In this document: in pieces, positions 33,733-42,776 of the stretch
Layout of the letters: each line of letters begins with the position of its first letter
How positions within the stretch are numbered: position 1 is the stretch's first letter
Assembly: GCA_002702655.1 (NCBI GenBank)
Contig: PABB01000009.1
Coordinates: forward strand, 1-64,000
Origin: Planctomycetaceae bacterium
Lineage (GTDB): Bacteria > Planctomycetota > Planctomycetia > Pirellulales > Lacipirellulaceae
Direction: 5' to 3'
DNA length: 64,000 nt
The notes under the pieces: model-generated
Database searches by the model: none
The model's input: the letters and a program-made list of their open reading frames with translations, nothing else
What the model was told of the DNA's origin: nothing
Translations under genes and position numbers: made by a program

Positions 33733-34584
33733 CTACTCGCGGATGTAGGCGCCGGTCGCATCGACGATCAGCATGTCGCCGGCTTCGGCTTTGGCGACGC
33801 CTTTGACGACGAGCGTTTGGCCCGGTTTGAGGCCCAGCAGGTCGCGGGCGTCGATTTTGATCGGCTTGCCGGCGTCGTCGACGAACCGCACCAGGGCCAC
33901 AGCGTCAGCGGCATCGGCGGCGTGGGCTTCGCAGAACGCACACTCCTCGCCAGGGGCGTGTTGGTGGGCGTCGGTGTTCTGTTCGGCGACGAATCCGGGG
34001 TCGGACAGGAACACGGTCGCCTGACCTTTGACGAATGGGAAGTCGGGCTGGGTTTGCGAGTAGGGGTTGGTCACGGCGCCCACGATGCCGACCATCACGA
34101 CTTCCAGCGAGCCGCCGGCCGGCGCGGCCTCGTCGCCGTGGTCGTGGTCGTCGCCCTCGTCGTCGCCGTGGTCGTGTTCGTGATCATGATCGTCGGCCGC
34201 CGCGGCGTCGTGATCGTGGTCGTCGCCGGAGTGGTCGTCGTCCGCCACGGGATGTTCGTGCTCGTGCTCCAGCGCCTCGATGCCGTGGTCGTGCTCGTGG
34301 TCGTGGGTTTCGACCTCTTCTTCATCGTCGCCGACGTCCTCGGCATGATCGTGGTCGGCCTCGCCCGCGGCGTGATCATGTTCGTGGTCGTGCTCGGCCG
34401 GCTCGCCCAGCAGCGCGTAGCGGACATCCAGCACCGTTTGGCCGCCATCCGGCTCCTCGGCCAGCATGAGAGAGGTGCGGAGCTGCTTGGTTTGCTCGCT
34501 GTCGCCAGCGGGTTGGTTGCAGCCGGCCAGTGCCGCCAGGGCCAGCAGGGCAGAGCAGATCGAGAGACGCTTCGTGGGAGCCAT
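33733..34584 (-). CDS. Histidine-rich lipoprotein, probable metal-binding
   Basis: A 283-residue predicted lipoprotein: signal ending in the lipobox LAALAGC. Residues about 60-150 are almost wholly His, Asp and Glu (EHDHEHDH, THDHEHDHG, EHEHEHP, DDHDHEHDHGDD), with 22 His by my count; such stretches bind Zn2+, Ni2+ or Cu. A second soluble part follows (SLEVVMVGIVGAVTNPYSQTQ, then a HQHAPGEECAFCEAH motif with two Cys, and KIDARDLLGLKPGQTLVVKGV, resembling an OB-like domain). ATG 34584 has GGAGG seven bases before it. It precedes the HMA-protein gene on the same strand (120-base gap). Confidence 0.82.
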   Translation of the reverse strand: MAPTKRLSICSALLALAALAGCNQPAGDSEQTKQLRTSLMLAEEPDGGQTVLDVRYALLGEPAEHDHEHDHAAGEADHDHAEDVGDDEEEVETHDHEHDHGIEALEHEHEHPVADDDHSGDDHDHDAAAADDHDHEHDHGDDEGDDHDHGDEAAPAGGSLEVVMVGIVGAVTNPYSQTQPDFPFVKGQATVFLSDPGFVAEQNTDAHQHAPGEECAFCEAHAADAADAVALVRFVDDAGKPIKIDARDLLGLKPGQTLVVKGVAKAEAGDMLIVDATGAYIRE

Positions 34585-35094
34585 GGCAATCACCTGGAGG
34601 CGGGCGCCCGAGCCGGACCCGGCCGAGCGGATGTTTGTTGTTGAGGGGCAACAGTTTACGGCAATTTGCAGCAATCGCCAACGGTGCTACGCAGCGGGAG
34701 GGGCGTTGGTTCGCGCTGCTCGCCACGCGAGTTCGGCGGCCATCCGCGGACCTGCAGCGCGAAACAACGCCCTAGCCGGCGGCACACTTGCCGCCGGGAT
34801 CGTCGCGGGGTGCCAAGTGCTACTGTCCGCCATTTCCCGGCGGCAGGCGTGCCGCCGGCGATTGGCCGCAATTGAGCAATTTGTCCGACCGCATGGCCGG
34901 CAGCCGCAATTCGACAAAACGCTCCAAGATCCCCCGGCAGGCCGCGAAGACCTTATCAGAGGGGAGCGGTTGCTGCGGCGGCGGCGGATGGTCGCCGCAG
35001 GGGGAGACGCCCTCCGGTCAATTCTCGTTTGTTCTCAGTTTGCCCAGCTTGCCCCGTGTAGCAGCCGGGCCCGTTGTCGCGGAGGCCAAAAGCC
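34585..35094. other. Divergent spacer with a double palindrome
   Basis: Between the His-rich lipoprotein and the coiled-coil protein genes. Holds the repeat at 34776-34858; the final bases carry a GGAGG ribosome site (35081-35085) for the downstream gene. No gene seen on either strand. Confidence 0.45.
34776..34858. repeat. Two CCGGCGGCA...TGCCGCCGG palindromes 39 bases apart
   Basis: CCGGCGGCACACTTGCCGCC (+GG, 34776-34797) and CCGGCGGCAGGCGTGCCGCC (+GG, 34837-34858) are each self-complementary with nine-base arms. The spacing and pairing repeat the REPIN pattern. Confidence 0.8.
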
Positions 35095-35904
35095 ATGTTC
35101 AAGAAAATCATCATCACGTCGTTGGCCATGTTGCTGGTGGGGGGCGTCGTCATCGGCTCCGGCCTGAAGAGCTACGTCAGCACCGGCTACGAACGCGTGG
35201 CCGAGTCGGTCAAGGACACCGTTCCCACAGAGTTTCAAATCGATCGCGCTCGCAAGATGGTCCGCGATCTGGATCCGGAGATCCGCCGTTCGATGGAAGT
35301 GATCGCCAAGGAAGAGGTCGAAGTGGCCGAGCTGACCCGCCGGATCGAAGACGCGCGCACCAAGAGCGACAAGGACAAGGGCGACATCATGCGGCTGCAG
35401 GCCGACCTGCAGACGGGCCGCAACGTGTTCCGTTACGCGGGCAACACGTATTCGGCCGAGGAAGTGAAGGACGACCTGTCGCGGCGTTTCACGCGGTTCA
35501 AGACCGCCGACGCCACGCTGGAAAGCCTCGAGAAGATGCGTGACGCCCGGCAGCGGAACCTGGATGCGGCGCGGCAGAAGCTGACCGCCATGATGAGCGC
35601 CCAGCGGCAACTGCAGGTCGAGGTCGAGAACCTGCAAGCCAAGCTCAAGCTGGTGGAAGTCGCCGAAGCGTCGAGCGATCTGCAGTTCGACGACAGCCAA
35701 TTGGCGCGGGCCAAGCAACTGATGGCCGACATTCGCACCAAGCTGGACGTGGCCGCCAAGTTGGCCAACGCGGATACGAACTACCATGACGAAATCCAGT
35801 TGGACGAACCGAGCTCGGACAACATCGTCGACCAGGTGGCGGAGTACTTTGAGCTGTCGCCGCCGCATGTCGGCGAGATCGCCACGGCTTCTTACCAGGA
35901 GTAG
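35095..35904 (+). CDS. Membrane-anchored coiled-coil protein of unknown function
   Basis: A 269-residue protein. One N-terminal helix (FKKIIITSLAMLLVGGVVIGSGL) anchors it, facing the periplasm if it is a signal anchor. Most of the rest is charged heptad-rich helix (EVAELTRRIEDARTKSDKDKGDIMRLQADLQ; QRQLQVEVENLQAKLKLVEVAE), a long coiled coil. No family recognised. GGAGG lies nine bases before ATG 35095. It is the first of a six-gene plus-strand run (to 42728) rich in phospho-signalling proteins, which is the main hint to its role. Confidence 0.75.
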   Translation: MFKKIIITSLAMLLVGGVVIGSGLKSYVSTGYERVAESVKDTVPTEFQIDRARKMVRDLDPEIRRSMEVIAKEEVEVAELTRRIEDARTKSDKDKGDIMRLQADLQTGRNVFRYAGNTYSAEEVKDDLSRRFTRFKTADATLESLEKMRDARQRNLDAARQKLTAMMSAQRQLQVEVENLQAKLKLVEVAEASSDLQFDDSQLARAKQLMADIRTKLDVAAKLANADTNYHDEIQLDEPSSDNIVDQVAEYFELSPPHVGEIATASYQE

Positions 35905-36062
35905 TCTTCCCGTCGCGCACCCGGCGAGCGGGGCGAGGTGCGCCCTGCTTGCCGGGCGAGTGCGTCCGTTTGGCAAGTTGCCCCGTCGCATCGGCTGCGG
36001 CCGACGCGGGTCGCCGGCGCCGTTGTGGCCGGCCCACGAAATCGAGGTCGAGGGTGTGCAAC

Positions 36063-37508
36063 ATGTTTCCAGCCTGGCGAATGGAACTGCGAGGCGCCCG
36101 CCGCGCCATGCGGGAAGGCCGCTGGGACGAAGCGGCGGCCATGCTCACCGCAGACAGCCTGCGCGAGTTTCTGCCGGCCAAGCGGCTCTCGCAGAAAGTG
36201 GCCGCTCACCTGCTGGCCCGTGCGGCCCAGCGGTTGGGGGGAGCCGGCGAAAGCTCGGCCGGTTGGCGCGATCTGCGGCAGGCGGCTCAGCTTGCCCCGG
36301 TGGACGCCCAGATCGAGCAGTTGCGACGGTCGGAGGCCCAGCGTCGGATGAACCGCGTCTACGAACTGCTGCTGGCTGGCTCGCCCGGCGACGGACTGGC
36401 CGAGTTGGACCGCATGGAACGCCGCAATTTGGGCGGCGACGACCGCCGGCAGTTGCAGCTGGTCGCCCGGCGATTGGCCGAGGCCGACGCGGCGACTCGC
36501 GAAGGTTCGTTCGTCACCGCCGCTGACGTTGTCGACAAAGCGGCCGGCATGCTGCCTGGTGCAGCCCCGGCGGCGCTCGGCAAGCGCTTGCGGCAGGTGG
36601 CGGCGAACTTCCGCGCTCAATCAAAACAATGCGATCAGCTGTCCGCCGACATGCACGCGGCGGTCAGCCAGGAGGATTGGCAAGGGGTGTTGAAGCTGGC
36701 CACTGAGTTGCTGGAAATGTCGCCTCGGCATGCGGCCGCCAAGCGTGCGCGTCGCAAGGCTTGGCAGGCGGTGGGCATGGAGGTTACACAAGCGTACATC
36801 CCCAGTCGGCTCGCACCGGTGCGCGACGCCGGCGCCAATCGACTCTCCGTCAAGCTCTCACCCAGCACGCGCCCCGGCGCGAAAGGCTCGCACGTGGACA
36901 CCGCCGTGAGTACCCGAGACCGCGGACCGCGGTTCATCGCGTGGATCGACGGCGTGGGCGGCTACCTGGTGTGTCTGGGCGACGAAATCGTATTGGGGCA
37001 GCCGTCCAGCACGGGAGAGGCCGACGTGCCGATCCTGGCCGATCTGTCGCGGCGGCACGCCGTGATTCGCCGCGACGGCGAATCGTACGTGCTGGCGCCG
37101 ATCCACAGCGTGTCGCTCAACGGCGCCGAGATCACCGGACCGACCGTCTTGCGGCCCGACGACGTGATTCGCCTGGGCGACAGCGCCGAATTCCGGTTCC
37201 GCCGCCCGCATGCACTGAGCAGCACGGCCGTTTTGGAGCGGCAGTCGGGACACAAGATCGAGCCGGCCGTGGACGGCATCGTGCTGATGGGCGAAAGCTG
37301 CATTTTGGGACCCCAGAGCCACTGCCACGTGCACTGTCGGCCCTGGGACCACGATTTGGTGCTGTTCCGGCGCGGCCGGGAACTTTCGTTCCGCGCGGCG
37401 GGTCCCTTTGAGATGGACGGTCGCACGTTTGCGGCCGACGCCCCGGTTGTGTGGGGCGCACGGGTCGAAGGGGAAGATTTCGGGCTCTGTTTCGAAGAAC
37501 TGGCATGA
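36063..37508 (+). CDS. FHA-domain protein
   Basis: A 481-residue protein. The first 250 residues are helical with many Arg/Ala and resemble tetratricopeptide-like repeats (WDEAAAMLTADSLREFLPAKRL). Residues about 300-380 form an FHA domain: VCLGDEIVLGQ, DLSRRHAVIRRDGESYVL (the Ser-Arg-Arg-His core) and SVSLNGAEI (the Asn loop), which bind phosphothreonine peptides. A second beta-rich part, possibly a degenerate FHA, follows. It precedes the Ser/Thr kinase gene on the same strand, so it is a plausible substrate or scaffold of that kinase. Start ATG 36063 was chosen because upstream open sequence is weakly coding. Confidence 0.83.
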   Translation: MFPAWRMELRGARRAMREGRWDEAAAMLTADSLREFLPAKRLSQKVAAHLLARAAQRLGGAGESSAGWRDLRQAAQLAPVDAQIEQLRRSEAQRRMNRVYELLLAGSPGDGLAELDRMERRNLGGDDRRQLQLVARRLAEADAATREGSFVTAADVVDKAAGMLPGAAPAALGKRLRQVAANFRAQSKQCDQLSADMHAAVSQEDWQGVLKLATELLEMSPRHAAAKRARRKAWQAVGMEVTQAYIPSRLAPVRDAGANRLSVKLSPSTRPGAKGSHVDTAVSTRDRGPRFIAWIDGVGGYLVCLGDEIVLGQPSSTGEADVPILADLSRRHAVIRRDGESYVLAPIHSVSLNGAEITGPTVLRPDDVIRLGDSAEFRFRRPHALSSTAVLERQSGHKIEPAVDGIVLMGESCILGPQSHCHVHCRPWDHDLVLFRRGRELSFRAAGPFEMDGRTFAADAPVVWGARVEGEDFGLCFEELA

Positions 37509-37657
37509 AGGGCCCACTCCCCGCACGGGGAGGGGCGGGGGAGGGGGACCGCTCACACCAAGAAACCGGCCGAAAAATCGTTCTCTCTTGCCACTTTCCT
37601 CCCCGACGGGGGGAGGAGAACTCCCCGCGGCCGCCTGAAGACCGCAGCCGATGCGGG

Positions 37658-37663
37658 TACAAT
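37658..37663 (+). promoter_or_regulatory. TACAAT -10 candidate before the kinase gene
   Basis: TACAAT lies 37 bases before ATG 37700. No convincing -35. Two G/C-rich hairpins (CTCCCCGCACGGGGAG at 37520-37535 and CCTCCCCGACGGGGGGAGG at about 37599-37617) precede it and could end the FHA transcript. Confidence 0.35.
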
Positions 37664-37699
37664 CAAATCAGTGAGCGCGTCGCTTAAAGGACGCCCGCC

Positions 37700-39859
37700 A
37701 TGACCGCACTACTGGAAATGAACACCGAACATCGCGAATCCGAGCCTGTCGAGAAGCCGCCGGGGAAGCTCCGCTTCACCTACGGCAGCGGCTCGCGGCC
37801 GCTGGACGGCTATACGATCAAGCGGGGCGTCGGTCGCGGCGGCTTCGGCGAGGTCTACTACGCCGTGAGCGACGCCGGCAAAGACGTCGCGCTGAAACTC
37901 ATTCGCCGCAATCTGGAAGTCGAACTGCGCGGCGTGCGGCACTGCTTGAATCTCAAGCACCCCAACCTGATCGACGTCTACGATATTCGCACCGACGCGA
38001 ACGACGACCGCTGGGTGGTCATGGAATACGTCTCGGGCGCGTCGCTCGACGACGTGATTTCACGCTATGACGACGGCATGCCGGTCGACATGGCGGTCGA
38101 GTGGTTTCGCGGCATTTGCGAAGCGGTCGCTTACCTGCACGATCACGGCATCGTGCACCGCGACCTGAAGCCGGGCAACATCTTCATCGACGATGGTCGC
38201 GTGAAGATCGGCGACTACGGCCTGTCGAAGTTTATCTCGTGCAGCCGACGCAGCGGGCAGACCGAAAGCGTCGGCACGGTCCACTACATGGCCCCCGAGA
38301 TCGCCAACGGCCGCTACGGCCGCGAGATCGACATCTACGCCGTGGGCATCATTCTGTTTGAAATGCTCACCGGCCATGTGCCGTTCGAGGGCGAGAGCGT
38401 GGGCGAGGTGCTGATGAAGCATCTGACCGCCGAGCCGGATCTGACGATCTTGTCCGATCCGTTCCGGGGGATCATCGCCGGCGCCATGGCCAAGGACCCG
38501 GAGCATCGCACGCAAAGCGTTAACGAAATGCTGCAGCGGATCAGCGCGTCGGGCATTGGGGCGGGGACGTCGACTGTGACGACCCCCAGCCTGGCTGCGG
38601 CGTTGGCCGGCGCGGCGGGCGGCGGCGCGGCCGCTGCTGCCGCAGCCGAAGCGGCCGCGGGCGCTGCTCAACCCGACACAATCAACCACGTAGGGCCGCG
38701 ACCGGTCGGCGGAAGCCCCGCCGCGAATGGCGCCGCGACCAGCGCACCGCAAGGGCCGGCGAGCACACGCGAAATGCCGCCGGAGCCGATCGCCGAGTTC
38801 GTCGCCGACACGGTCAAAGAGATTCGCCAATCGCTGCGGGTTCGCGATTGGCCGCGACAAGTGCGCATCGCGGTTTTCGTGGGCGCGATTTTCTTGTCGA
38901 TCGGGTTCATCAATGAAACGGGCGGCGATGGCGTCGCCATGCTCATGATGCTGGCCGTCGGCTACTTTGTCTATTGCGGCATCCGCCGGCACCTGTTCAA
39001 GCGGGATATGGCCCGATTATCGCCCGTGGCGACCCCTTCGACGCCGCGTCCTGGGCAGTCGGAACCACAGGCCTCGCCGTCGGGGAGCACTCCGCCGGTG
39101 GCGCGAATGGCCGGCGCTGCCGATCATCAGCGTCGCAAAGTCGGCATCAGCCGACCCTGGCGGCGGCGGCAGCCGACATGGCAGACGGCCGTCCGCAAGC
39201 ACCTGCGCGGCATGTCGTGGCGCGACCGCAGCAGCCAGTTGTTGGGATCGCTGATCGTGGCGGCCGTGGTGGCTTCGCTCACGTCGCTGATTACCGGCTC
39301 GTTCGCCGCGCCCAATTCGCGTGCGGAACTGTTCGTGTGGATGGCCATTGTGACGACCGCCGGCAGTTGGGCCGTGCTGATCCCCTCCAAACTGTGCGAG
39401 GGCACGGTCGACGATCACGCGCCGCTGCGATTTTGCCAGCTCATTGGCGGCGCCCTGGTGGGGGTGATCGCGTTTGCCGCCGCTTCGGAAATGACTCTGC
39501 AGGTGCCGGCCAGCACGGAAGTCGCTCCGGGGCCGCACGATTCGCTGGGATATAACGTCTTTGGAGTCAGTCCGGTTTCCGCCGTGGCTTTGTCTCCGCA
39601 GATGCACGTCGCTTACTTCTCGTTCCTGTTGCTGCTGCTGCGGTGGTGGCGGATGACCGAACTGACCCGCACCGTGCGGGTGAGCGTGTGGTCGATCGTG
39701 GTGGCGGCGTTCGTGGGGTGGCTGCTGACGTTCTTCTGGTGGTATCCGCAACCGGCCGGCATGCTGATTGCCGCGGGGATTGCGTTCACGGTGCAACTGT
39801 CTTCGACCTGGATGTCGCCGGAGCGACGAATGGAATTGGCGGAAGAAGCGGTGGCATAG
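37700..39859 (+). CDS. Ser/Thr protein kinase with C-terminal multi-helix membrane domain
   Basis: A 719-residue protein. The kinase domain spans about residues 35-290: GVGRGGFGEVYYA, VALKLIRRN, HRDLKPGNIFIDDGRVKIGDYGLSKF (DYG instead of DFG), VGTVHYMAPEIANG and EIDIYAVGIILFEMLTG. All catalytic residues are present. An Ala/Gly linker (about 300-385) with the run AAAAAEAAAGAA leads to a pair of membrane helices (VRIAVFVGAIFLSIGF; AMLMMLAVGYFVYCGI), a basic loop (about 460-505) and at least five more helices to the end. The C-terminal membrane part is of unknown family. It lies between the FHA-protein gene and a large membrane-protein gene. Confidence 0.92.
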   Translation: MTALLEMNTEHRESEPVEKPPGKLRFTYGSGSRPLDGYTIKRGVGRGGFGEVYYAVSDAGKDVALKLIRRNLEVELRGVRHCLNLKHPNLIDVYDIRTDANDDRWVVMEYVSGASLDDVISRYDDGMPVDMAVEWFRGICEAVAYLHDHGIVHRDLKPGNIFIDDGRVKIGDYGLSKFISCSRRSGQTESVGTVHYMAPEIANGRYGREIDIYAVGIILFEMLTGHVPFEGESVGEVLMKHLTAEPDLTILSDPFRGIIAGAMAKDPEHRTQSVNEMLQRISASGIGAGTSTVTTPSLAAALAGAAGGGAAAAAAAEAAAGAAQPDTINHVGPRPVGGSPAANGAATSAPQGPASTREMPPEPIAEFVADTVKEIRQSLRVRDWPRQVRIAVFVGAIFLSIGFINETGGDGVAMLMMLAVGYFVYCGIRRHLFKRDMARLSPVATPSTPRPGQSEPQASPSGSTPPVARMAGAADHQRRKVGISRPWRRRQPTWQTAVRKHLRGMSWRDRSSQLLGSLIVAAVVASLTSLITGSFAAPNSRAELFVWMAIVTTAGSWAVLIPSKLCEGTVDDHAPLRFCQLIGGALVGVIAFAAASEMTLQVPASTEVAPGPHDSLGYNVFGVSPVSAVALSPQMHVAYFSFLLLLLRWWRMTELTRTVRVSVWSIVVAAFVGWLLTFFWWYPQPAGMLIAAGIAFTVQLSSTWMSPERRMELAEEAVA

Positions 39860-39908
39860 CATCGCGGCACGAGCGGCGAACAGTCGCCGTGCCACGGACG
39901 CCGCGATG
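39860..39908. repeat. Nested palindrome after the kinase stop
   Basis: CATCGCGGC (39860-39868) pairs with GCCGCGATG (39900-39908); inside, GGCAC...GTGCC and GGCGA...TCGCC pair. It starts at the first base after the kinase stop codon. Confidence 0.65.
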
Positions 39909-39961
39909 TCACACGCCTCGCACGGCCCGCCGTAGGGCGGCCAAGGAACTCGGTCACGGCT

Positions 39962-41548
39962 ATGGAAACTCGCCCCGAATCTGTGATTTCGCTGGTGCTG
40001 CTGCTGGGAGGCGTTGTCGCCTTGCTGGCCGCGGCCAAGCTGATGCTGCAGTACGGAGTGGGGCGGTTTGCCGTCGCCGGGGTCGTGGTCGCCGCAATGG
40101 CTGCGATCTTGGTTGCCAACTTGCGCCAGGACTTTCACCGTGGCGATCGTTTCGCCACGGCGCACGGACAGTTCATTGTCGATCGCTACGCCGAGGATGG
40201 TCCCATTGGCAGGTTTGCGAGTCCGCCCCAGGCGGATTGGCAGCCGATCGGGCAAGTGCCCGTGACGACCGGCACGCGCGTCGTCCGCCACCACCGCGTG
40301 ACGTGGATCGTGCTCATGCCGCTGATCGGCATCGCCGCGTGGGCGCTGTTGCGGCGTCGACGTCGCGACGAGCGCCAGCAACGCTCGGGATTGGGACTGG
40401 CCGTGCTGGGAACGTCGCTGTGCGTCGGCGGCGCGGCGTTTTTCGTATCCTCGGGATCGCATCAGGAGGCGATCGTCGAGTCGACCAATGTGGCCCCGAT
40501 AGCCGTGCCCGCGCCCGCCCCGAGAAGTGCGGATGAGATCTACGACCAACTCACCTCGCCCCGGATTGAGTTGGACGAACAGTCCGCCCCGGTGCAGATG
40601 ACGCCCGACGGCACGCGGTTTCGCGCCGTGCAGGTTTCGCCCGAGTACGCCGAGTTGATCGGCGAGGTGCTGGACGCCTACAACGCGGGCGAGAGCGGGG
40701 GCGAGAGTGCGGGTGACGATGCGGACGGTGTTGCGGAGGACGCGGCGGCAGCCGATGCGGAGGGCGAGGATGCCAAGCCATCCTCGGTCGCGCAGATGGG
40801 CCGACTGGCCAAGGACGCGGTGGTCATCATGTGGCTGGGCGATCCGCAGCCGCTGGCGGCGCTCCGCGAGCCCCGTGAGCAGGCGGAGCCGCCGTCGACC
40901 GCGTCGCTGGCCAGTGCCGACCCCGCGGTGACGGGCGTGACGAGCGTTGCCGGCCACACGCCGGCCGAGGCGGACGACCGCTGGACGCCGCGCGAGCGGC
41001 CGCTGGACCTGCAGCCCCTGCCCGCTTGGGTCAGCGAATCCTACGCCGGCGATGACGAGCGGCTGCTGCTCACATCAGATCCGTTTTCCACCGAACGCCA
41101 ATGCCGACTGTCGCTGGAGGCCGAACTGGGCGTCATCGTGCATGATCGGATCGAACAGCTCATCACCGACACGTTCGGCACGCGCACCTACGTGCCGCCC
41201 ATCGAGGCGCTGGGGCTCTCTCCCAAGCAGTTGATGCGCCTGTTGGGCGAGAAGACGCACCAAGAAACGCTGGCCACATCGGTGGGGGCGATGAAGCGGT
41301 CGCACGTGTTGGTGCATTTCACGTCGTCGGCCGACGAGTTGCTGCTCAATGCGTGGCGTGATTACGCGCTCACCGACCGCATCATCGCCACGGGGGCCCT
41401 GGCCTCGGGCGTGGTGGGGCTGGTGGCGCTGGCGTTCGGGCTGGTCAAGCTCGATACCTGGACGCGCGGTTACTACACAAAGCGGTTGTTTCTGGGCGTG
41501 CCCGCGGCGATAATCGGGCTGGTGTGCTTGCTGGCGATGGTCAGTTGA
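39962..41548 (+). CDS. Large membrane protein of unknown function
   Basis: A 528-residue protein. N-terminal helices (SLVLLLGGVVALLAAAKLML; RFAVAGVVVAAMAAILVA), then a helix at about 115 (WIVLMPLIGIAAWALL) and 140-160; a long soluble central part (about 165-490) that includes a highly acidic Ala/Glu/Asp stretch (about 240-270), and two C-terminal helices (IIATGALASGVVGLVALAFGLV; LGVPAAIIGLVCLLAM). No known domain recognised. It belongs to the kinase/FHA/sigma run and may be a target or sensor of that module. Confidence 0.72.
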   Translation: METRPESVISLVLLLGGVVALLAAAKLMLQYGVGRFAVAGVVVAAMAAILVANLRQDFHRGDRFATAHGQFIVDRYAEDGPIGRFASPPQADWQPIGQVPVTTGTRVVRHHRVTWIVLMPLIGIAAWALLRRRRRDERQQRSGLGLAVLGTSLCVGGAAFFVSSGSHQEAIVESTNVAPIAVPAPAPRSADEIYDQLTSPRIELDEQSAPVQMTPDGTRFRAVQVSPEYAELIGEVLDAYNAGESGGESAGDDADGVAEDAAAADAEGEDAKPSSVAQMGRLAKDAVVIMWLGDPQPLAALREPREQAEPPSTASLASADPAVTGVTSVAGHTPAEADDRWTPRERPLDLQPLPAWVSESYAGDDERLLLTSDPFSTERQCRLSLEAELGVIVHDRIEQLITDTFGTRTYVPPIEALGLSPKQLMRLLGEKTHQETLATSVGAMKRSHVLVHFTSSADELLLNAWRDYALTDRIIATGALASGVVGLVALAFGLVKLDTWTRGYYTKRLFLGVPAAIIGLVCLLAMVS

Positions 41549-41604
41549 CGCCGTTCGCCGCGCACCCTGCTCTGCCCGTCCCCGCTCACCGCACGCTCGA
41601 TTTG

Positions 41605-42243
41605 ATGGCCGAATCCGCCAATCCCGACGTTCTCCTTGTTGAGTCGATTCGGCGCGGCGAGCCGCAAGCGTGGAACGACCTGATCGCTCAGTACGAGGGG
41701 CGATTGTTGGCGTTCGTCGACAGCCGACTGCGGCGCCGGGCCGCCAGCGAGGACGTGGTCCAGGAAACCTTCATCGGGTTCTTGACCAGCCTGCCCAACT
41801 ACGACAAACGGCGGCCGCTGGAGAGCTGGCTGTTCACAATCGCCGCCCACAAACTGACTGACTACTTGCGCCGCGAGGGACGGCGGCCGGCGGTGCCGCT
41901 GTCGACCGCCGACGGTTCGGGCGACAATTGGGAACCGGTTGGACCGGCCCGCCGGGCCAGCAGTCTGGCCCGCAGCGGCGAGCGCGCCGACATCGAGGAG
42001 GACGCGCTGGCCGAGGGCGTCGCCGAGCAGCTCGACAACTGGCGCGAAGCGGGCGACTGGACCAAGGTGAAGTGCATGGAACTGCTGTTCGTTGCCGGCT
42101 GGGGCAACAAACAGGCGGCCGAGCAGTTGAACCTGAGCGAGCAACAAGTCGCCAACTTCAAACACGATTTCCTCGCCCGGCTGCGAAAAAGCGTCCGCCG
42201 TCAGCGGCTCAGCGAGGATGTGTTTCCTGAACTGTACGAGTGA
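41605..42243 (+). CDS. Sigma-70 family (ECF-type) RNA polymerase sigma factor
   Basis: A 212-residue sigma factor. Region 2 reads AWNDLIAQYEGRLLAFVDSRL, EDVVQETFIGFLTSL and RPLESWLFTIAAHKLTDYLRREGR; region 4 (CMELLFVAGWGNKQAAEQLNLSEQQVANFKHDFLARLRK) carries a helix-turn-helix. The start at ATG 41605 gives MAESANPDVLLVESIRRGE, typical of the planctomycete family; an ATG at 41524 overlaps the previous gene and is not preferred. The next gene (75 bases on) may encode its anti-sigma factor. Confidence 0.9.
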   Translation: MAESANPDVLLVESIRRGEPQAWNDLIAQYEGRLLAFVDSRLRRRAASEDVVQETFIGFLTSLPNYDKRRPLESWLFTIAAHKLTDYLRREGRRPAVPLSTADGSGDNWEPVGPARRASSLARSGERADIEEDALAEGVAEQLDNWREAGDWTKVKCMELLFVAGWGNKQAAEQLNLSEQQVANFKHDFLARLRKSVRRQRLSEDVFPELYE

Positions 42244-42317
42244 TCCGCGGGGTCGCCGGCGAGGACGCCGCGACTTGCGCCGCCTGAACCCCGACCTCCG
42301 GCCTCTCACCAATCTCC

Positions 42318-42728
42318 ATGTACTCCGACACGCAACTCGACGCCTTTTTGGACGAAGCGCTTCCGCCGGAAATGATGGCGGAGATCGAGGCGGCGATGCG
42401 CGACGACGAGAGTCTGAAAGAGCGGCTGGCGACGATTGTCGGTCGCCGGGATGCGGGGCTGCACTCGCTGGGCGCCATTTGGCGGCGGCGGCGTCTGACC
42501 TGCCCCACCCGCGAGCAACTTGGCAGCCGGCTGCTGGGCGTGCTGGACCCGGCGTTGGACGAGTACGTGACTTTTCATTTGGAGGTCGTCGGGTGCCGCG
42601 TGTGCCAGGCGAGTCTGGCTGATCTTCAGCAGCGGTCCGCGGCCGAGGAGGCGACCGGCGCGGCAGCGCGGCGGCAACGCTATTTCCAGTCGAGCGCCGG
42701 CTTGCTGCATGCGGACGACGACGATTAG
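42318..42728 (+). CDS. Candidate anti-sigma factor (CxxC protein), unknown function
   Basis: A 136-residue soluble protein. The N-terminal 75 residues are helical and acidic (LDAFLDEALPPEMMAEIEAAM; the opening resembles the zinc-finger anti-sigma domain), then CPTREQLGSRLLGVLDP, FHLEVVGCRVCQASL. His and a CxxC pair suggest a zinc site like that of ZAS anti-sigma factors, but the His-Cys spacing is longer than the classical HxxxCxxC. Position right after a sigma gene supports an anti-sigma role. Its leader holds a GACCTCCGGCCTCTC-type repeat in place of a clear ribosome site. Confidence 0.65.
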   Translation: MYSDTQLDAFLDEALPPEMMAEIEAAMRDDESLKERLATIVGRRDAGLHSLGAIWRRRRLTCPTREQLGSRLLGVLDPALDEYVTFHLEVVGCRVCQASLADLQQRSAAEEATGAAARRQRYFQSSAGLLHADDDD

Positions 42729-42776
42729 CCGCGCGCCCGCGAGCAGGCCGCGCTGGCGTTGGCGCCGCGGCGGCGA

